From assembly GCF_963975415.1 (NCBI RefSeq), contig NZ_CAXBGN010000002.1, positions 372,001 to 436,000 of the forward strand: DNA of 64,000 nt, given 5' to 3'. The notes below the pieces were generated by a model. That model was not told the DNA's origin. It was given only the letters and a program-made list of their open reading frames with translations, and made no database searches. The stretch comes from Kriegella sp963975415. Its GTDB lineage: Bacteria; Bacteroidota; Bacteroidia; Flavobacteriales; Flavobacteriaceae. A program made the translations under genes and the position numbers. How positions within the stretch are numbered: position 1 is the stretch's first letter; each line of letters begins with the position of its first letter. Shown piece by piece: positions 6,775 through 15,987 of this stretch.

Positions 6775-8112
6775 TTAAACATTCTGAGGAACCTCGAATT
6801 CTGCCCGATAGTTTCGTGTCAAGTATTTATCTGCCTCGGCATCGTTGACAAACTTCTCAGTCTTAGGGTCAAAGTTCAGAACACGACCTGTACGATAGGC
6901 TATATTACCCAAATGTGCCAAGCCTGAAGAAAGGTGTGCAGTTTCGACCGGCCCGTTAAGAATCGATTTATCATGCTTGCGAACGGCTTCGATAAAGTTA
7001 GCGAAATGTCCATCGGTACCTCCGGCACCTCTATCCATTCCAGTACCAGACTCTCCTCCGTCCTCACCAGATTTACCCGGAGTTCGGTCTTGACCTAAAT
7101 ATGTTTTGTACTTGTCGTAACCATCTACTACCAGTATACCCTTGTCGCCATAGAAAATATTCCCTACAGTAGCCCCTTCTTCGGTGTTGGTACACCAAGG
7201 ACGCACTTCAAATTGTATAATCTTGTTTTCATCTGGATAATTGTATACGGAAGTAAGCAATTCGGGTGTCTCTTTACTATCGTTCCAAAGGAATTTACCC
7301 CCCATAGAGGTTATTTGGGTGGGAAGACCAACATCTAATCCCCACATGCAGAGATCCGTTTCATGAATACCTTGGTTGCCCACATCGCCGTTACCATAAT
7401 CCCAATGCCAGTGCCAATTGTAATGTACAAGGTTTTCGGTAAACGGTTGCTTTTGGGCAGGGCCAGTCCATAAATCATAATCTAGACCAGCAGGAACAGG
7501 AGAAGTGCCTTTATCCCCAATATCGCCTCTCCAACGAAAAACAAGACCTCGTGCCATATAAACACGCCCGATATAACCATCTCGCATTAATTCAATAGCC
7601 TCATTGACTGCGGGAGAGCTTCTTAACTGTACGCCGTGCTGTACGATGCGATCGTATTTGTTTGCAGCTTCAACCATCTTTCGGCCTTCCCATATGTTAT
7701 GTGATCCAGGTTTTTCGACATAGACATCCTTACCGGCTTGACAAGCCCATATCACAGAAAGGGCGTGCCAATGGTTAGGAGAAGCTATACTGACAACGTC
7801 GATATCTTTATCATCAAAAACGCGACGAAGATCTTGTTCGATACCTACATTTTTATTGTATGTTTCCTTAAACGATTTTTGACGCTCCTTCAAGAGGTTC
7901 ATATCAGGATCGCATAGTGTGGCGATACGCACATTATCCTGAGCCATAAAACTTTTAATATGGCTTTTGCCACGACCATTAACACCTAACACTGCAGCAT
8001 TTATTCGATCGTTAGCTCCAAAAACATTTGCTGAGATAATGGTTGGCGCCGTTATTACAGCCGAGGAAGCAACGGCCGTTTTCTTTATAAAGGACCTTCT
8101 CGTTGATTTCAT
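6775..8112 (-). CDS. Tat-exported Gfo/Idh/MocA family oxidoreductase
   Basis: A 445-aa protein with a twin-arginine leader (RRSFIKK at residues 5-11, then a hydrophobic stretch to about 30) and an N-terminal Rossmann fold (AAVLGVNGRGKSH). The EKPGSHNIWEGRKM segment is the usual Lys-Pro motif of this family, followed by a large alpha/beta substrate domain (WHWHWDYGNGDVGNQGIHETD). Such secreted members act on sugars, often using a tightly held NAD(H), and include glycoside-hydrolase-like enzymes; the substrate cannot be read from sequence. It is monocistronic. An operator-like inverted repeat lies at 8255-8273 upstream. Confidence 0.92.
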   Translation of the reverse strand: MKSTRRSFIKKTAVASSAVITAPTIISANVFGANDRINAAVLGVNGRGKSHIKSFMAQDNVRIATLCDPDMNLLKERQKSFKETYNKNVGIEQDLRRVFDDKDIDVVSIASPNHWHALSVIWACQAGKDVYVEKPGSHNIWEGRKMVEAANKYDRIVQHGVQLRSSPAVNEAIELMRDGYIGRVYMARGLVFRWRGDIGDKGTSPVPAGLDYDLWTGPAQKQPFTENLVHYNWHWHWDYGNGDVGNQGIHETDLCMWGLDVGLPTQITSMGGKFLWNDSKETPELLTSVYNYPDENKIIQFEVRPWCTNTEEGATVGNIFYGDKGILVVDGYDKYKTYLGQDRTPGKSGEDGGESGTGMDRGAGGTDGHFANFIEAVRKHDKSILNGPVETAHLSSGLAHLGNIAYRTGRVLNFDPKTEKFVNDAEADKYLTRNYRAEFEVPQNV

Positions 8113-8254
8113 TCGCTATTATATTTAGTTAAACTTAAAATTCTTGATCACTACCGCTAAAGCCTAAACCAATCAACATTCTAAAACAGTCGAACATGAC
8201 TCATTGAATGTTAAAAAATTTAATCGGTACCCTATTGCCCCCTTGCTATTCTGA

Positions 8255-8273
8255 TTCTATCACTGTGATAGAA
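8255..8273. promoter_or_regulatory. Operator-like inverted repeat
   Basis: TTCTATCA-CTG-TGATAGAA is a perfect 8-bp inverted repeat with a 3-bp centre, 143 bp upstream of the minus-strand oxidoreductase start. There is no T-run, so a protein-binding site is more likely than a terminator. The cognate regulator is unknown. Confidence 0.45.
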
Positions 8274-8364
8274 CAGGCATAAAATGCAGGGTTGCCTTAA
8301 GAAGAGGAAAGTTAACACTATTTTTTAAAATCGGTAAAAATGTTGGACAGTGAATAGGAAAAGT

Positions 8365-8499
8365 TCAGTAATTTAACATTTGAGATTCCTTTATAGAACC
8401 TCCAACTGGTTTGACATAAAGCATAGCGCTTACGACAAATAATATTCCACTCGCCAATAGACAGAATATTGACCGTAAAAGCGCCTCGGTTATCAACAT
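8365..8499 (-). CDS. Possible 44-aa single-span membrane peptide
   Basis: ATG at 8499 to TGA at 8365-8367 encodes 44 aa: a short N-terminus (MLITEALLRS), one hydrophobic span (about residues 11-28, IFCLLASGILFVVSAMLY), then a Lys-containing tail. One Cys falls in the span. No family is recognised. An overlapping frame is also open for about 70 codons but has no ATG, so coding is uncertain. It could equally be a remnant of a larger membrane protein. Confidence 0.3.
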   Translation of the reverse strand: MLITEALLRSIFCLLASGILFVVSAMLYVKPVGGSIKESQMLNY

Positions 8500-8617
8500 A
8501 CGGAATAGAACAAGCTATTCTAAAAACAGAAAATGCAATGAAAAGTATCTAATACACGCTCGATTCCTGATAAAAGCCGAGCATACACAACGTTCTAGGA
8601 TTTTTGACGATTACAAC

Positions 8618-8779
8618 CTAATCGTTGTGTCTCAACATCAAATCCCTATACTTTTCAGAGTCTTCCTTTGAGTGATTTCCATAATCATCTATGATGACAT
8701 GTGGTATACTGTTAGCCTTCAGAAAGATGGCAATTCTATCAAGTTTCTCTGGTGTACCTTTTATTTCAATCTTGGCCAT
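8618..8779 (-). CDS. Small hypothetical protein, 53 aa
   Basis: ATG at 8779 to TAG at 8618-8620 encodes 53 aa beginning MAKIEIKGTPEKLDRIAIFL and ending in a charged helix (EDSEKYRDLMLRHND). The beta-helix-beta rhythm (KIEIKG, helix, IPHVIIDDYG) reads like a genuine small folded domain rather than random translation. It lies alone in a 935-bp stretch (8113-9047) that otherwise holds the peptide at 8365-8499, the inverted repeat at 8255 and the rpmA terminator. No family recognised. Confidence 0.5.
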   Translation of the reverse strand: MAKIEIKGTPEKLDRIAIFLKANSIPHVIIDDYGNHSKEDSEKYRDLMLRHND

Positions 8780-8986
8780 TTTTGTATCATTTAATCAAAT
8801 TACACTATAATGTATTAAGCCATCGTATGCCCTTCGGGAAGAACCGAAGAAATTATGAATAAGAGTGGGGAATTATTTTAATTTTAAGTCCTCAATGAAA
8901 AAATGGAGGTAATAAATATAAGAAAAAAATCTTTATCCCGTTCTAAAAAAAACAGTTACGAACTCTCCTTCAGTCCATTAGAGCAC

Positions 8987-9020
8987 GAAAAAACCCTTTC
9001 CGTTTCCAAAAAGGGTTTTC
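8987..9020 (-). terminator. Terminator of rplU-rpmA
   Basis: AAAACCCTTT pairs with AAAGGGTTTT around an 11-nt loop, with A- and T-runs at the ends. It lies 28 bp after the rpmA stop. Confidence 0.8.
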
Positions 9021-9047
9021 ACTATCTACTATGTAAAGAAATTTATA

Positions 9048-9308
9048 CTAAGCCTCGAAAGGCTCTATGGAAACATAAGATTTTCCGCCTGCTTTCTTTT
9101 CAAATTTTACGAGTCCGTCAACACGGGCATGTAATGTATGATCTTTCCCGGCATATACGTTTTCTCCTGGGTTATGTCTAGTTCCCCTTTGTCTAACGAT
9201 AATGTTTCCAGCAATTGCAGCCTGACCACCAAAAATCTTAACGCCTAAACGTTTTGATTCCGACTCTCTACCGTTCTTAGAACTACCTACACCTTTTTTA
9301 TGTGCCAT
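9048..9308 (-). CDS. rpmA: 50S ribosomal protein L27
   Basis: An 86-aa protein with the conserved N-terminus MAHKKGVGSSKNGRES and the block RQRGTRHNPGENVYAGKDHTLHA. L27 sits at the peptidyl-transferase centre of the 50S subunit. The N-terminus begins directly with the mature sequence, without the Firmicutes-type cleavable extension. It lies 36 bp downstream of rplU in the usual two-gene operon. Confidence 0.98.
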   Translation of the reverse strand: MAHKKGVGSSKNGRESESKRLGVKIFGGQAAIAGNIIVRQRGTRHNPGENVYAGKDHTLHARVDGLVKFEKKAGGKSYVSIEPFEA

Positions 9309-9344
9309 CTTCTAAAATTTTATATGTTACTTGGAAAAGCAGTC

Positions 9345-10043
9345 TTACTTTCCTCCGTTCAATTCGTCTTGTAATTTTTTTAACTCATCCCATTTACCCT
9401 CGGCAGCCAATTGAGCCTGCTGTGGCCATGTTCCTGGATCTAAATGAGCCATTCTTGAACTAGCTTCGGTCAATATCTCTTTGATATTGTCTGGTTCAGC
9501 TTTTGACAACTTGGCATAAGTTCCAATACCGGCGTTTGTCAAGGCTTCTGCCGCCTTTGGCCCGATTCCTTCGATTTTCTTCAGATCGTCACCTTTGGCA
9601 GCGGCTTTCTTAGGTGCCGCTTTCTCCGCTTTAGCTTTTGATGCAACCGATACTTCTACAGCTGCCGCTTTACCATCAGCTTTTTCCTTCGAGGGCTTTG
9701 ACTCCTTTTTAGATTCGGTCTTTTTAGCACCTTTGGCTACAATACTTTCGATAACAATTTCGGTCAATGATTGACGATGACCGTTTTTCTTGCTGTACCC
9801 TTTTCGTCTTTTCTTTTTAAAGACAATTACCTTGTCACCTCTAAGGTGCTTAATGACTTTAGCCTCAACTGCGGCTCCGTCTATAGCTGGGGCGCCAATA
9901 GTAATGTTCTTGCCGTCATCCAAAAGAAGTACATTGTCAAAAGTTACCTTTTTACCTTCTTCTGTTTGCAAACGATGAACATACACTTTTTGGTCTTTCG
10001 CAACTTTAAATTGCTGCCCTGCCATCTCTACAATTGCATACAT
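9345..10043 (-). CDS. rplU: 50S ribosomal protein L21 with C-terminal HhH extension
   Basis: A 232-aa protein, more than twice the usual L21 length. Residues 1-105 are L21 (MYAIVEMAGQQFKV... FKKKRRKGYSKKNGHRQ). Residues 106-152 are a low-complexity Lys/Ala/Glu linker. Residues 153-232 are a helix-hairpin-helix domain (DLKKIEGIGPKAAEALTNAG). L21 binds 23S rRNA; the extra domain could bind RNA or DNA. Similar extensions occur in other Bacteroidota as far as I know. First gene of the rplU-rpmA operon with a good promoter at 10094-10123. Confidence 0.95.
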   Translation of the reverse strand: MYAIVEMAGQQFKVAKDQKVYVHRLQTEEGKKVTFDNVLLLDDGKNITIGAPAIDGAAVEAKVIKHLRGDKVIVFKKKRRKGYSKKNGHRQSLTEIVIESIVAKGAKKTESKKESKPSKEKADGKAAAVEVSVASKAKAEKAAPKKAAAKGDDLKKIEGIGPKAAEALTNAGIGTYAKLSKAEPDNIKEILTEASSRMAHLDPGTWPQQAQLAAEGKWDELKKLQDELNGGK

Positions 10044-10093
10044 AGCGTGTATATTAGTTATATTATCACCTATTATTTTTCAATAAGCGGATG

Positions 10094-10123
10094 CAAATAT
10101 ACTGCTAAATATCAAATGTACAA
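10094..10123 (-). promoter_or_regulatory. rplU promoter (TTG-N19-TATATTTG)
   Basis: On the minus strand TTG (10121-10123) is followed after 19 bp by TATATTTG (10094-10101), matching the Bacteroidota sigma-ABfr promoter. It lies about 50 bp before the start codon. Confidence 0.75.
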
Positions 10124-10140
10124 GTGATTTTATCGAGTTT

Positions 10141-10593
10141 TTAAGCAGATCTCTTCTTTAAGTTGTTGCTTGATTTGAAGAGTTGCATAAAAGATAGGGT
10201 CAGAACCAAGGTAGTTGCGAAACCCATAATGGCCACAGTCACAAAGACGATACCCTCGAAACCCGCATAATCTTTGGCCCATGCCGTAGAAAGCTCATTT
10301 AAAAAATTGGTATTCAACTCTGTAGAATACAACGCAAAAAACAAGGTGAAAATAAACGTTGCAACACCCCCTGTAACCAACCCGGCAACAAAACCCTTTC
10401 CATAATCAAAACCGGGGTCTCGCAACCTCATGTACTTGATAGCCTCATATATCCCAAACCCCGTGATTATAGCATTAAAAAGGCTATAAAAAACATTGGT
10501 ATGCAAATTAAAGAGCGAAAGGATCAAAAAATATGCAATAAGACAGCCACTTGTGGCTACACCAAAACGAATCGGAAGTGCAAATTGTTTCAT
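10141..10593 (-). CDS. DUF4199 membrane protein
   Basis: A 150-aa inner-membrane protein of the DUF4199 family, common in Bacteroidota, with four predicted spans (about residues 9-28, 35-52, 68-88 and 115-137). The conserved Gly-rich DYGKGFVAGLVTGGVATF segment is present. Function unknown. Divergent from the M16 genes across 177 bp. Confidence 0.85.
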   Translation of the reverse strand: MKQFALPIRFGVATSGCLIAYFLILSLFNLHTNVFYSLFNAIITGFGIYEAIKYMRLRDPGFDYGKGFVAGLVTGGVATFIFTLFFALYSTELNTNFLNELSTAWAKDYAGFEGIVFVTVAIMGFATTLVLTLSFMQLFKSSNNLKKRSA

Positions 10594-10706
10594 TTATCAG
10601 AGTTTTCAAGTTGACCCCTTCAAATTACACAAAATTTATAAATTAACATTACAAAATCATGTTAAAGCGCCATGCCTTTCAACCCAAACATCAAAAAAAA
10701 ATTATA

Positions 10707-10720
10707 TTCGTTGTAACGAA
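10707..10720. promoter_or_regulatory. Inverted repeat between DUF4199 and M16 genes
   Basis: TTCGTT-GT-AACGAA is a perfect 6-bp inverted repeat with a 2-bp centre, 50 bp upstream of the M16 operon and in the divergent intergenic region. Possible operator; no regulator can be named. Confidence 0.35.
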
Positions 10721-10770
10721 CTACGATAATTCACTACCTACATTATATAAGAACCAAACACCATATTAAG

Positions 10771-12093
10771 ATGAAGGCAAACTTACTACTTAAGATTTGT
10801 TTGATGCTACTGGCAACTATCTCCAAGGCTCAAGAAGTGGCCTATCAAGAATACGATCTTGACAACGGACTACATGTAATATTGCACCAAGATAATGGCG
10901 CACCTGTGGTTACAACTTCTGTGATGTACCATGTCGGCGCAAAAGACGAAAATGAAAATAAAACAGGCTTTGCCCATTTCTTTGAACACCTACTCTTTGA
11001 GGGAACGGCAAATATTGGGCGTGGGGAGTGGTTTAAAATAGTGTCTTCGAATGGCGGACAGAACAATGCAAACACCACACAAGATCGCACCTATTACTAC
11101 GAAGTATTCACTTCCAACAACTTAGAACTAGGATTGTGGCTCGAATCTGAGCGATTAATGCACCCGGTTATCAATCAAATAGGAGTCGACACTCAAAAGG
11201 AAGTCGTACAGGAAGAACGTCGCATGCGATACGACAATTCCCCCTATGGCAGATGGCAAGAGCAAATGGGCATCCATCTTTACAAAAAGCATCCTTATCG
11301 TTGGCAAACCATCGGTTCGTTGGAGCATTTAGCCAGTGCCAGCCTCGAGGATTTCAAGGATTTCAACAAAACCTACTACGTTCCGAACAATGCCGTTCTT
11401 GTCGTGGCAGGGGATATCGATATAGCAGTCACCAAAAAAATGATCGACGATTATTTCGGACCTATTCCTAGAGGAGAAAAAATTCAGCGCAAAACAATTA
11501 TCGAAGAACCTATTACACAAACGATCAAGGCCAGTTACAAAGACCCCAATATTCAAATACCAGCAATTTTCGCTGGATACAGAACGCCAAAAAACACTGA
11601 TCGAGAAGCGTATGTTCTTGATATGATCTCTACCTATTTGAGCAGTGGAAAAAGCTCAAAACTCTACAAAAAATTGGTAGACGAGAAAAAAAAGGCCGTT
11701 CAAGTATTCGCCTTCAATATTAGTCAAGAAGATTACGGGTCGTACGTGATAGGTGCACTTCCGCTAGGTGAAAATTCACTGCAAGATCTTTTAAACGAAA
11801 TCGACGAAGAAATCGTAAAGCTTCAAACTGATTTGATTTCTGAAAAAGATTATCAAAAAATTCAGAATAAATTTGAAAATCAATTTGTGAATTCGAACAG
11901 CAGTATAGCGGGTATCGCCAATTCATTGGCGCGAAACTATCTACTCTATGACAATACAGATTTAATCAACTCTGAAATCGAAATATACAGGTCGATTACC
12001 AGGGAAGAAATTAAAAAAGTAGCCAATAAATACCTCCATCCCAATCAACGTGTAGAGTTGCAATATTTACCGGGCGAATCTACAGGCAAGTAA
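10771..12093 (+). CDS. M16 zinc peptidase, catalytic partner
   Basis: A 440-aa secreted or periplasmic M16 (insulinase/pitrilysin-like) peptidase. Signal peptide residues 1-20, ending SKA-Q. The inverted zinc motif HFFEH is at residues 69-73, with the downstream Glu ligand in VVQEERRMRYDNSPYG. Two repeated M16 domains follow. M16 enzymes cut short peptides inside a closed chamber. The following gene, 21 bp downstream, encodes an M16 protein lacking the zinc motif, so the two probably form the usual active/inactive heterodimer. Confidence 0.93.
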   Translation: MKANLLLKICLMLLATISKAQEVAYQEYDLDNGLHVILHQDNGAPVVTTSVMYHVGAKDENENKTGFAHFFEHLLFEGTANIGRGEWFKIVSSNGGQNNANTTQDRTYYYEVFTSNNLELGLWLESERLMHPVINQIGVDTQKEVVQEERRMRYDNSPYGRWQEQMGIHLYKKHPYRWQTIGSLEHLASASLEDFKDFNKTYYVPNNAVLVVAGDIDIAVTKKMIDDYFGPIPRGEKIQRKTIIEEPITQTIKASYKDPNIQIPAIFAGYRTPKNTDREAYVLDMISTYLSSGKSSKLYKKLVDEKKKAVQVFAFNISQEDYGSYVIGALPLGENSLQDLLNEIDEEIVKLQTDLISEKDYQKIQNKFENQFVNSNSSIAGIANSLARNYLLYDNTDLINSEIEIYRSITREEIKKVANKYLHPNQRVELQYLPGESTGK

Positions 12094-12114
12094 TAGCTGA
12101 AAACACAAAACCAG

Positions 12115-14187
12115 ATGAAAAAACATATAGCCTTCACCTTAACTTTTATATTTCTCGGCATATCATTGCATGCACAGATTGATCGTAGTCAGCCACCAAA
12201 ACCGGGACCAGCACCCGAAATTAATCTAAAAGAGCCCCAACGCTTCGAGATGAGGAACGGCCTTAAAGTAATGGTGGTAGAAGACCACAAACTGCCCAAG
12301 GTCTCTGTGCAATTATTGATTGACAACCCACCCATATTAGAAGGCAGCAAAGCAGGCGTATCGAGCTTGACCGCAAGTCTATTGGGCAAAGGTTCAAAAT
12401 CAATCTCAATGGATGACTTTAATGAGGAGGTCGATTATTTGGGCGCCAGCATTAATTTCGGTTCGCAAAGTGCCTTTGCCAATTCGCTTAGCAAGTATTT
12501 TCCTAGAATTTTTGAGCTTATGGTCGATGCGGCACTAAACCCTAATTTCACTGAAGCAGAATTCGACAAGGAAAAAGCCAAATTGCTGACCAATCTTAAA
12601 AGTCAAGAGAAAGATGTATCCGCAATTTCCAATAGGGTACAAAATTCGTTGGCCTATGGAAAGGATCATCCATATGGCGAGTTTGTGACCGAACAAAGTG
12701 TCAACAACGTAACCCTGGATGACGTTAAGCAGTTTTATACCGATTATTTCGTTCCGGCCAATGCCTATTTGGTAATTATAGGAGACGTAAATTTTGAAGA
12801 TACAAAAGAACTGGTAGAAACCCATTTTACCCCGTGGACGAAAGCCACACCGCCATCATTTCAATTTTCAAGACCGTCAAACGCGTTATACACCCAAATA
12901 AACTTCATCGATGTACCCAATGCCGTACAATCTGAAGTCGCTGTGGAAAATTTGGTGAATCTAAGAATGGCTGACGATGACTACCTTTCGGCCCTTATGG
13001 CCAATCGTATTTTAGGAGGCGGTGCCCAGGGAAGACTTTTTCAAAACCTTAGGGAAGATAAGGCCTATACCTACGGGGCTTACTCCGGTATTGGTAACGA
13101 CAAATACGCCCCTGCCAATTTTAGTGCTTCCGCAAGTGTACGCAACGCGGTGACCGATAGTACTATCGTAGAGATTTTGAGCGAAATCGACAAAATAATA
13201 AAAAACCCTGTTTCCGAAGAAGAATTAAAAAATGCCAAAGCCACGTATATCGGTAGTTTCGTACTGGCCTTGGAACGACCAGAAACCATGGCACGTTATG
13301 CCATCAATATGGAAACCGAAAACTTGCCCAAAGACTTTTACAAAACATATCTTGAACGAATCAATGCCATTAGCATTGAAGATGTTCAGCGTGCAGCAAA
13401 AAAATACCTCACGGTAGACAACGCCCGAGTTGTTGTCACAGGAAAAGGCAGTGATGTGGCAGAAAATCTTGAAGCCATTACTTTTAACGGCAAACCTATG
13501 CAGGTGAAGTATTTTGATAAATATGCCAATCCGGTTGACAAGCCAAATTACGATTCTGAAATGCCCGAAGGTATCGCCGTAAACGATGTATTGAACAAGT
13601 ACCTAGAGGCCATAGGAGGAAAAGAAAAACTGGGAGGTATTGCGTCGTATAAATTACTTGCCGAGGCTGAAATGCAAGGCATGAAATTGGCCCTTGAAAT
13701 TAAAAAAACGGTAAAAAATCAGTTTATGCAAGAGATAAAAGTGGCCGGCAACTCGATGAGCTTACAGGTTCTCAACGGAGATCAAGGCTATATGACTATA
13801 CAGGGGCAGCGCAAAGAAATGGGTGTTGAAGAACTGAAGAAAGTGAAGGAAGAGTCTGCATTATTCCCTGAACTAAACTATCTCGATAAAGAGCTGTCTT
13901 TGGAAGGTATTGAAGAAATTGACGGAAAAAAGGCGTACAAGCTTAAAATATCCGAAGAGAAATCCGCTTTCTATGATATGGAAACTGGACTAAAAATACA
14001 GGAAGTCACCAATGCGGAAATGAACGGCCAAACAATGACAAGCATTATAAGCTATGGCGATTACAAGGAAACATCCGGAATACAGTTTCCCTTCACGATC
14101 TCCCAAACCATGGGCCCTCAAAAATTTGAGTTTGTCGTAAAAGAAATAAAAGTTGACGAAGGGGTTTCAGACACCGATTTCGAGTAG
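12115..14187 (+). CDS. M16 peptidase-like protein, non-catalytic partner with C-terminal extension
   Basis: A 690-aa secreted protein (signal about residues 1-20, ending LHA-Q). Residues 35-460 are an M16 pair. The zinc motif is absent where it should be (SSLTASLLGKGS), while the substrate-gripping Arg/Tyr block (GGGAQGRLFQNLREDKAYTYG) is kept, as in inactive M16 subunits. Residues about 490-690 form an extra beta-rich domain resembling LolA-type lipoprotein-carrier folds (IASYKLLAEAEMQGMKLALEIK). It follows the catalytic partner by 21 bp. Confidence 0.9.
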   Translation: MKKHIAFTLTFIFLGISLHAQIDRSQPPKPGPAPEINLKEPQRFEMRNGLKVMVVEDHKLPKVSVQLLIDNPPILEGSKAGVSSLTASLLGKGSKSISMDDFNEEVDYLGASINFGSQSAFANSLSKYFPRIFELMVDAALNPNFTEAEFDKEKAKLLTNLKSQEKDVSAISNRVQNSLAYGKDHPYGEFVTEQSVNNVTLDDVKQFYTDYFVPANAYLVIIGDVNFEDTKELVETHFTPWTKATPPSFQFSRPSNALYTQINFIDVPNAVQSEVAVENLVNLRMADDDYLSALMANRILGGGAQGRLFQNLREDKAYTYGAYSGIGNDKYAPANFSASASVRNAVTDSTIVEILSEIDKIIKNPVSEEELKNAKATYIGSFVLALERPETMARYAINMETENLPKDFYKTYLERINAISIEDVQRAAKKYLTVDNARVVVTGKGSDVAENLEAITFNGKPMQVKYFDKYANPVDKPNYDSEMPEGIAVNDVLNKYLEAIGGKEKLGGIASYKLLAEAEMQGMKLALEIKKTVKNQFMQEIKVAGNSMSLQVLNGDQGYMTIQGQRKEMGVEELKKVKEESALFPELNYLDKELSLEGIEEIDGKKAYKLKISEEKSAFYDMETGLKIQEVTNAEMNGQTMTSIISYGDYKETSGIQFPFTISQTMGPQKFEFVVKEIKVDEGVSDTDFE

Positions 14188-14310
14188 TGTTACGCTGAAA
14201 AGAGCGCATCATACACTCATTCATGTGGTTACCGAACATTTGACAAAAAATATTAAGTCACCCTTTATTCTTAAAAAACCATTGGTCGAAAAATCAAAAT
14301 ATAGCCACTT

Positions 14311-15783
14311 ATGATCAAAGATTTTTTAGTCAATTCCTTTATAATCATAGGATCGCTTGCCACTTATCCTTTTTCTGCATATACCCAAACGAAATCGGAG
14401 GAGGTAAAAAAACCGAACATCATATTTATTATGGCCGATGATATGGGGTGGACGGGTTTGAGCGGATACGGAAGTAACCTGCATGAGACGCCTGTCATCG
14501 ACCAACTTTCAAAGGAAGGAATGAAATTTACCAATGCATACAGCGCAGCCGCTATTTGCACTCCGACTAGAGCGTCCATTTTGACAGGAAAATGTCCGGC
14601 GAGGTTAAATATGACCACTTGGCATGAGAATGCCGGACCACCAACCCCCAATACAGAGAACAAACTACTTCCACCCACCACATTGCCCAACCTTCTTCTT
14701 GATGAATTCACCATTGCCGAAATGGTAAAGAAAGCAGGGTACTTTACCGCTCACATAGGGAAATGGCATTTGGGCGACGCAAATCATTACCCGGAAACGC
14801 AGGGATTTGATATAAATATCGGCGGAACCATGTGGGGAATGCCGCAAACGTATTGGTACCCATTTAGAGGTTGGAGAGAAAGTGACCAAGAAATAAGATA
14901 TGTTCCCGGCCTAGATAATATTGACGGAAACAATGCGAATGCTTATTTGACCGATCGCTTAACCGACAAGGCTATTGAGGTTATTGAAGCAAAAAAGAAC
15001 GATTCCTTTTTTCTGAATTTATCCTATTACAATTGTCATGTACCAATAGAAGGAAAACCTGAACTAGTTGATTATTTTGAGCATAAACTTACCGCTGGAA
15101 ACAAAAATACTTATCACACCAATCCAGGATATGCGGCAATGATAGCATCTCTTGACAAGAATATTGGAAGAGTCTTTAACGCAATCAAGAAAGCTGGCAT
15201 AGAAGAAAATACAATCATCTTTTTTTATTCGGATAATGGCGGACAAGTTAATGCACGGGTAAACTTAAAAAACAATTATCCGCTAAGGTCTGGAAAAGGG
15301 TCGCTATACGAAGGGGGCATCAGGGTTCCTTTTATTGTTAAATGGCCGGGAATCACGAAGCCGGGCGACGTATGTGATTACCCCGTATCGTCTATTGATA
15401 TCTTGCCTACCATTCAGGAAATGACCGGATTGACAGATAAAGAAAATCATCTTAAAAAAATAGATGGCGTTTCAATAGTGCCATTACTGCGAGACCCCTC
15501 TTCAACTCTGGCCCGGGAAACGCTTTACTGGCATTTTCCGCACTATTATCCCACCACAACCCCGGTAAGTGCAATTCGAAAAGGAAAATGGAAATTGCTT
15601 GAGTTTTTTGAAGACAATCATCTCGAACTCTATAATCTCAAAAGTGATTTAGGTGAAAATCATAATTTGGCCGAAAAACATCCTGATATTGTAGCGGACC
15701 TTTATCATAATTTAAAGGCATGGCGAAAAAGTATTGATGCAAAGTACCCAAGTACGAATCCTCAGTACATACCTGCACCTTAA
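14311..15783 (+). CDS. Secreted sulfatase (S1 family)
   Basis: A 490-aa arylsulfatase-like enzyme that removes sulfate esters, probably from marine polysaccharides. Signal about residues 1-25. Metal site NIIFIMADDMGW (36-47). The canonical formylglycine motif CTPTR is at 83-87, followed by ASILTG. Other family blocks: HIGKWHLG and FFYSDNGG. It needs a formylglycine-generating enzyme not seen in this window. There is no neighbouring SusCD pair, so it is not inside a recognisable polysaccharide locus here. Confidence 0.95.
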   Translation: MIKDFLVNSFIIIGSLATYPFSAYTQTKSEEVKKPNIIFIMADDMGWTGLSGYGSNLHETPVIDQLSKEGMKFTNAYSAAAICTPTRASILTGKCPARLNMTTWHENAGPPTPNTENKLLPPTTLPNLLLDEFTIAEMVKKAGYFTAHIGKWHLGDANHYPETQGFDINIGGTMWGMPQTYWYPFRGWRESDQEIRYVPGLDNIDGNNANAYLTDRLTDKAIEVIEAKKNDSFFLNLSYYNCHVPIEGKPELVDYFEHKLTAGNKNTYHTNPGYAAMIASLDKNIGRVFNAIKKAGIEENTIIFFYSDNGGQVNARVNLKNNYPLRSGKGSLYEGGIRVPFIVKWPGITKPGDVCDYPVSSIDILPTIQEMTGLTDKENHLKKIDGVSIVPLLRDPSSTLARETLYWHFPHYYPTTTPVSAIRKGKWKLLEFFEDNHLELYNLKSDLGENHNLAEKHPDIVADLYHNLKAWRKSIDAKYPSTNPQYIPAP

Positions 15784-15964
15784 TCAATGGAATAAAAATT
15801 GAAATAAAACCGCATATTTCAGATGCAAAATTCAAAATAAGAGTTAGCCTACATTTAATGAGGTTACCAGGAAAGTATACACACGAAAAAGTATAGAAAA
15901 AACAATTGACATAAATTTAAAGAGGCTCAAAAAGCAAAGATTCACCTTTGATCCTATAATCACT

Positions 15965-15972
15965 TATATTTG
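15965..15972 (+). promoter_or_regulatory. TATATTTG -7 element for the lipoprotein gene
   Basis: Exact TAnnTTTG match 16 bp before the ATG at 15988. This also argues against the upstream in-frame TTG at 15970, which lies inside the element. Confidence 0.65.
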
Positions 15973-15987
15973 CATAAAAGTCGACTC

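Noticed and set aside
8903..9181. 92-codon plus frame antisense to rpmA
   Set aside because: Half of it is the shadow of L27 and it crosses the rpmA terminator.
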